From NCBI GenBank assembly GCA_028583685.1, contig JAMXIF010001210.1:10585468-10649467 (forward strand): DNA of 64,000 nt. The letters are read 5' to 3'. A model generated the notes under the pieces. The model had not been told where the DNA came from. It saw only the letters and a program-made list of their open reading frames with translations, and did no database searches. This document shows positions 58,436 through 64,000 of the stretch, piece by piece (position 1 is the stretch's first letter; every line of letters begins with the position of its first letter). Position numbers and translations under genes: made by a program. The stretch comes from Petaurus breviceps papuanus. Lineage: Eukaryota > Chordata > Mammalia > Diprotodontia > Petauridae.

Positions 58436-59556
58436 ACAAACAAAACACACTGGGTACTAGATGTTGTAAATGAAAATCTATGTGCTCTGTCTAGGGAGCA
58501 AGCCACACTTGTTGAGGATCCAGGAAGTTTCATGGCCTTTATTTTACATTTATTCTGTAACAAATAAATGGGTAGCCTCCCAGAAAAGACTATGAAGGAT
58601 CAGACAAAGGCAAGCCCTTTTTAGGCTGTTTCATTTAACTTTCCTGCTGTTCCTCCCTTCAGAGTTGGGACTGGCTCCACCTCTTCTGGGTTACAATTCT
58701 CTGGACCTGCCCATTAAGCATATGTGTTAATGAAAAGTCAGTGACCATCCCCCAACTGGTCCAAGCCAGCCTAGCTCAGGCCCCTTTTTACAGATTTATG
58801 CCTCCCTGCATGTAAACAGCTATTGTTCCTATAGAATCTGTGGAAACCAAACTGCCAGCATTTCTCACATAGAGAAGTGTCCCCCCACCCCCGAGCATGG
58901 TGGTGTTATATACCAACTAGAAATCTGTACAAACTAGAATTTCTCATGATCCTCCAATATTAATTTTTAGTTTCATCAACTGTGCTAAAATGCCAATTGT
59001 AGTGTTTGGAATGATGGTCAGGGGAACGAAAATAATAGGATCTTGGATTGAGAACTGTTAGAAACCTTAGGGCGCCCAGTCCTCCATTTTTTTTTATTGA
59101 TAAAGAATAAATTCAACATGTAACTTTCAATGTTTTTTCCCTTAGTGCTTCCTGTATGCTCTCTTCTCTCCATTTTAAAAATACTTAGGTATCCTCTTTT
59201 CTCTTTCCTCCCTCACCTACATCCCTGTTGTTTTTTCCCCCATCAGAGAAAAAGTAGAGTTTAGGCTCCCAGTGCTTTTTTATATAGTGGTGATTTGAGG
59301 TAAAAATGCACATCTTTTAACCTTCATTTAGTTATTCCTTAGGAAGGAAAGTGAAGGAAGCTATTCCACATGGATCACTGTGAGTTTATCATGTTAAGTG
59401 CCATTCTCCCCAAATGCCATGTGTAACACCTTTTACTGTATTTTCTGAATAGTTGTAAAATACCCCATATTGGCTCCCATCTTGACAGCTCAGTTGAAAT
59501 GATGTCACTCTGCATCTGGGCTTAATTGCTCATATAGAGATAAAAACAGCCTCTTC

Positions 59557-59871
59557 GGGGAGGCCAGGTAGCACAGCGAGTAAGAGCACTGGCTCCAGTG
59601 TTGAGAAGACCTGGAGATCGAATCCCGGGCTCAGACACTTAGCACCCATCCAGAAACACCTGGCCATGTAACCTTGAGCAAGTTACTTAACCCCAATTGC
59701 TTAGGGGCAGCCAGGTGGCTCAGCGAGTAAGAGCACCGGCTCCAGTGTCGGGATGACCTGGATCAAATCCGGGCTCAGATACTCAGCACCACACCCAGAA
59801 ATAACTGGCTGTGAAACCTTGAGCAAGTTACTTAACCCTGATTGCTTTAAAAAAACAACAACAACAACAAC
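59557..59871 (+). mobile_element. Head-to-tail SINE dimer with one target duplication
   Basis: Monomer 1 (59557-59703) ends CCCCAATTGCTTA and is followed at once, without an A tail, by monomer 2 (59704 to about 59848), which has the A-rich (CAA)n tail. The 12-nt repeat AACAGCCTCTTC lies before the pair (59545-59556) and after it (59872-59883). Both are the 'CACCTGGCC' subtype. Confidence 0.88.
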
Positions 59872-60394
59872 AACAGCCTCTTCAGGAGGAGAGTGATATG
59901 AATAAAAGAGGAGGACTGTCCCTTCAAGGAAGGACTCCTGTACAAGAGAACTGAGAAAAATCCATCGAATGCTGATGGCTGCCACTTGAGACAGGATTCC
60001 AACCCAGTCCTCCCAGTCCCCTGATTCTTGATCTAGTTCTCTAACATGGAAATGACCACAGATAGAAAACTAAGAGATGTTTCCAGGGAGAATAATTTTA
60101 TAAAGTCAAGGAAAATCAAGTTCAAAACTTGGATATCTGTAAACTACTACTCTTTATTTAGTCTTTTCATTCCTCTACCTTTGGCCTCCTTTTTCCATTT
60201 GACCAAGTGAGGACAATTGGATATTCTTTGTCTACTTAGAAATATACCGACTTGAAGCTTGACTAGATTTATTCTTCTGGCACTTAGTTATATCATTCTA
60301 CTGGAGTTCTTTCCTTTAGTCTCCCTGAATCCTAAAGGTTAGTTCCCTCTATGTTTATTTTTTTCAAAAGGAAGCATTTTGAAAAAAACCTTTT

Positions 60395-60556
60395 GTTAGT
60401 TTTTTTTGTTGCTTTTTGGAGGGCACTTGGGATTAAGTGACTTGCCCAAAGTCACATGGCTAGTTTTTGTGTTAAGTGTCTGAGGCTGGATTTGAACTCA
60501 GGTCCTCCTGACTCCAGGGCCGGTGCTCTATTCACTGCACCACATAGCCACTCCTA
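60395..60556 (-). mobile_element. WALLSI-like SINE
   Basis: It is the reverse copy: TGCTTTTTGGAGGGCACTTG to CTATTCACTGCACCACATAG. Confidence 0.9.
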
Positions 60557-60593
60557 GGTTTTTTTTTTATTGAATAGAAAGTATTTTCATGGG

Positions 60594-60746
60594 GCAGCTA
60601 GGTGGTGCAGTAAATAGAGCACTGGCCCTAGAGTCAAGAGGACCTGAGTTCAAATCCGACCTCAGACACATAACACTTACTAGTCATGTGACCTTGGGCA
60701 AGTCACTTAACCCCAATTGCCCTGCCCTCCCCCTCCAAAAAGCAAA
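60594..60746 (+). mobile_element. WALLSI-like SINE
   Basis: It is the forward copy: GGGCAGCTAGGTGGTGCAGT to CTTAACCCCAATTGCCCTGC plus an A-rich tail. It faces away from the copy at 60395, 37 nt apart. Confidence 0.9.
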
Positions 60747-60784
60747 AAATAAAATAAAATATTTTGATAATATAGTATAATTTT

Positions 60785-61215
60785 TTAAAACATGGTTACA
60801 CACAAAACTTCAAATCTATTATGTACAACTTGCTATTCCTTTTAAATATATAATAAAGTTATCATATAAATTTCCTTTTCCCCCTCCCTCTCACCAGAGA
60901 TGACTACCATTAGACACAAATATTTCTCTCTCTCTCATACCATCATTCTACACATCAATTTCAATTCTTTCTCTGGATCCAGATAGTGTCTTACTTCATA
61001 TATCCTTTGTAGTTAATTTGCATATTTATAATACTCAAAATGATTTATTCACACAAAATTGTTCTTAAAACAATATTGCTATTACTACATATGATGGTCT
61101 TTTAGTTCTGCTCATTTTTATCTTCATTATTTCGTGCATGTCTATTCATGTTTTTCTAAGATCATTGAGCTCCTCATTTCTTATAGACAAGTAGCATTCC
61201 ATCACAATCATAAAT
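60785..61215 (-). mobile_element. L1 3' fragment
   Basis: CTCTGGATCCAGATAGTGTC, TTAGTTCTGCTCATTTTTAT and CAAGTAGCATTCCATCACAA are reverse L1 3' landmarks. Confidence 0.7.
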
Positions 61216-63199
61216 CACAAGGAAAAAACACCTTCTTTTGAAAACATGTGCTAATATTTATTTTTAAAAATATAGGGATTAAAGTTTTCCTTATTTTTAT
61301 GTCTTATTCTCATACAGATTGTTTGGCTACTCAAAAGCTCAGCATGTAAGACGGAAATAATCATAGTGTGCAAAACTTGAAAGGTTAGGAATATGCCCCA
61401 AACAATTATTGCCTTCTTTTCCTCTCCTCCTCTGCTAGCTTAACAAGAAGCTAGGAGAGTGCCATTAACACAACTTTGCCCCTTTATTTATTACACTGCA
61501 GTTTTGCCAGACAGAGACATAACAAGCAACTCAAATACCAGATGTGAAAAAAAGTTTTATTTTGCTTAGTTTTATCCTGAGACTTTGTTAGCATGGGGAG
61601 CTAAATTGTGGGGAACTACCTCTATCAGGGCAGACTGGCAACTTCTCTGAAATGCATAGTCTTAGGGCATTGACAGAAATACTAAGAGATTGAGTGGCAT
61701 GCTTAGGATCAGAGTCTGTATATGTTGGATATGGGAATTAACCCAGTACTTCTGACTCTATAGCTGACTTTTTATCATGAGACCACACTAAATCTCATGA
61801 AAAATAATCAAAATCTAAAATAACCTAAGTAATTAAGAGAAATTTAGTTGAGCAGGAGGGGGAACTTAGTGATTCCTGTGGCTTCTAGGCTGCTTGATAA
61901 CATATATTTAATTTTTCTTCCCTATAAAAATTTTCTGAGTGTGTAACTGCACCCATTTCACCCTAGTTATTGCTCTGGTCCTTTAATGTTCCCTGTCTAG
62001 GAACAGAACTCTGATACCAGGCTATCATAACCTTTATCTTAGATTCATTTAGACTATTTCTTTTTTTTTTTTTGCATTATTTTCCAGGTATGCCAAGAAT
62101 GAAATCCCCAATAATTATCAGTAAAAAGTGCTTTTCTTTCCCTGTTTTCTGTTCAAACATCTATCTGAAGTACATTTTCATGGCTATAACCTTCATTTTT
62201 AATAATAACTTATTTATTCATATCAGATGAACACCAGAAGAGGTTTATATTGAAAAGAAATTCAAACATGAATACATTAGATAGATTTGAAAATGGAAGC
62301 TCATAATGTTCTGTTTTGAAATTATACCAGTAAGAGCCTTGCAGTCAGGTTAAAATTATATATGGGTTGCAGGCCTTTATACCAGCTCTTTAAAAAAAAA
62401 AAACAATGTATGTCTTCTTTTTTACTAAGGTAAAACTGAAAAATTGCATTGTTCTTCTATTCTAATGCAACCACGTGCTTTGGACAGTAACTTATTATTT
62501 TCTACCATTTTTTCCCTCTATGTCTGATCTTCATCTTACTTGTTACAGTTTGATATCTGGTCACAAGATTTTTATTAGTTCTACCAAAGATGCCTCCAGC
62601 ATCTTCTAGGTTTTGCAGGGGATTTACAGTAGTGACTTCGATGTTCCTTCCTGATGTGCATTTAATTTTTTATGCCTTGTAAATGTCAATGTCCCAAGGC
62701 CTGGCATTGGAAGTCCCACTGTACTTAAGTCTCTGATCCTATAATAGGTCCTCTCAGGTGGTGGAGACCACTTTGTTCTTCCATGATGTTTTAAGTCTGA
62801 ATCAGTTTCCCTAGATCATTCTTCATGAAGCACACTACTGTGCATATGGGAAGACAATTTAATTTTCTTTGTACTGATTTTGACTTAGACTAGGTATATT
62901 CACAAGCATGTGCCTAGAACTAAATATCTTACTCTTAAACAAAAAACTGAAGGGAAACAAATGAAAGAGACAGGGAAGGAGGAAAAGGAGAAGGAAAAAG
63001 TGATTTCGTTTTTTTTTAAGTATTGTTTCTCACTCTTTAAGGTCTTGGTCGATCTGTTTGAATGGCTGATTTTAAACTCATACATTTATATGCTTCTACA
63101 GTTATTCTGGGTGATGAGTGACCTTATTTCTTCAGGCCTATGCAGGGAAAAATAATACTGCATGATGATATTACTATCACCCATCATATGAAACAATAA

Positions 63200-63600
63200 T
63201 TGTAAATACTCTGAAAGTAGTAGACTTGGAGTCCAAATGATCTAGGTCCTAGCCTTCGATACTAAGTTACTATGCGATCGTAGGAAGGCCATTTAATCTC
63301 TCTGAGTCTCAGCTTCATCACATAGAAAATGGAAATACAACCACCAGTAATACTCTAACAAGATGATCAACTTTTCAAGGGCAGGGATTCTGTCATGCTC
63401 TTTTATATCTTCTGTACAGGGTAGAAGATTGTGTTGCAGTCATTGATAAAGGCTGCTGCATGGGTAATGCAAAGGGCATTGCATTTAGAGTCAAAGATTC
63501 TGGGTTCAAATTCTGATTCTTATGTGACTTTCTGAACCTCTATCACCTCATCTGTAAAGGAAAGAGATTGAATTCTCTTTATAGTCTCTTCTTGCTCTTA
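63200..63600. repeat. Two MIR-type SINE fragments
   Basis: ATGCGATCGTAGGAAGGCCA at 63272 and GCAAAGGGCATTGCATTTAG at 63468 each start MIR-like stretches ending in CATCTGTAAAG-like text. Confidence 0.6.
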
Positions 63601-64000
63601 AGCTATAATCATACAAACAGGATTTTTAGAAATGGTTTCATTTGTTGATTTACCATGCCTTTCAATTCCCTAAAGAAACAAAAGAAGGAATAATGGGAGA
63701 AAATGTAATCTAAAGAAAGATTGTTTTTAAAATTGCTTTCAATCAAAGAGATAATTACCTGATCATTTCCCCACACTAAAATGTTGATTATGTCTACCAT
63801 CTCAAGTTTACACTCAGTTCATGGATATTCCATTAAACAAATGCCCAATATCTCAACTCATGAATGTCCTTTTTTAAAGTAAAATTAAAAGTATTCTTGT
63901 TTTCTTTAGCAGTTGCCTATTACCCCAGAGTACTGGACTATAGTTCTGCTTTGTCTCACATGGACAAGCTAGTAAATTACACTGGCATTCCTTTGACTTT

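Larger units (their letters stand above)
52617..64000 (-). other. MAP2: MAP2 intron upstream of the optional repeat exon (partial)
   Basis: This is more than 11.3 kb of intron. I looked for the first-repeat exon (human LKNVKSKIGSTDNIKYQP) on the minus strand and did not find it, so it most likely lies beyond 64000. Repeats listed separately fill 53230-53715, 56755-58440, 59557-61215 and 63200-63600. The stretches 53720-56650, 58450-59540 and 61220-63190 show no recognisable repeat or gene beyond simple AT tracts. Confidence 0.8.

Noticed and set aside
52617-64000. First-repeat exon of MAP2
   Set aside because: I searched the minus strand for the KNVKSKIGSTDN coding text and found no match. 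The exon is presumed to lie outside the window.

Overview
The window is mammalian nuclear DNA, almost certainly from a marsupial. Coding exons are small, spliced and far apart. The rest is dense in retroposons: Mar-1-like CORE-SINEs, WALLSI-like tRNA-type SINEs ending in CACTTAACCCCAATTGCC plus an A-rich tail, L1 and ORF1-only (half-L1) LINEs, RTE-type LINEs, L2, MIR and short DNA transposons. I cannot name the species.

Two neuronal genes lie on the minus strand, read from high to low coordinates. MAP2 comes first. Only its 3' end is present: four exons (52524-52616, 50698-50779, 49987-50099, 49596-49811) encode the optional second microtubule-binding repeat, the two following repeats and the C-terminal tail. 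A 3' UTR of about 3.9 kb ends at a poly(A) signal at 45751-45756. About 31 kb downstream UNC80 begins, with a CpG-rich promoter and a start codon at 14457-14459. Exons 2-4 lie at 13423-13471, 10307-10463 and 7113-7411. The order and orientation match the human MAP2-UNC80 neighbourhood as I remember it. Most of UNC80 exon 1 is hidden by a run of 10 N.

Layout: 1-7112 is UNC80 intron 4 (repeats, no exon found). 7113-14459 holds UNC80 exons 1-4 and introns 1-3. About 14340-14900 is the promoter and 5' UTR. From there to 45734 is intergenic DNA with an RPL23A processed pseudogene, a pair of inverted half-L1 elements, an RTE LINE, two possible LTR-type fossils, a tandem-repeat block and a DNA transposon with perfect terminal repeats. 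45735-49595 is the MAP2 3' UTR. 49596-52616 holds the MAP2 repeat-domain exons. 52617-64000 is MAP2 intron; the exon for the first repeat was not found and probably lies beyond 64000.

Functionally, MAP2 is the dendritic microtubule-associated protein and UNC80 is the large scaffold of the NALCN sodium-leak channel complex. They are neighbours, and nothing seen here suggests co-regulation. I found no convincing new gene system. The most interesting structures come from mobile elements: the inverted half-L1 pair with shared ORF1 lesions, a SINE dimer inserted as one unit, a transposon whose empty site can be read exactly, and a duplication inside the MAP2 3' UTR. Protein-family statements rest on remembered human sequences, not on a search.
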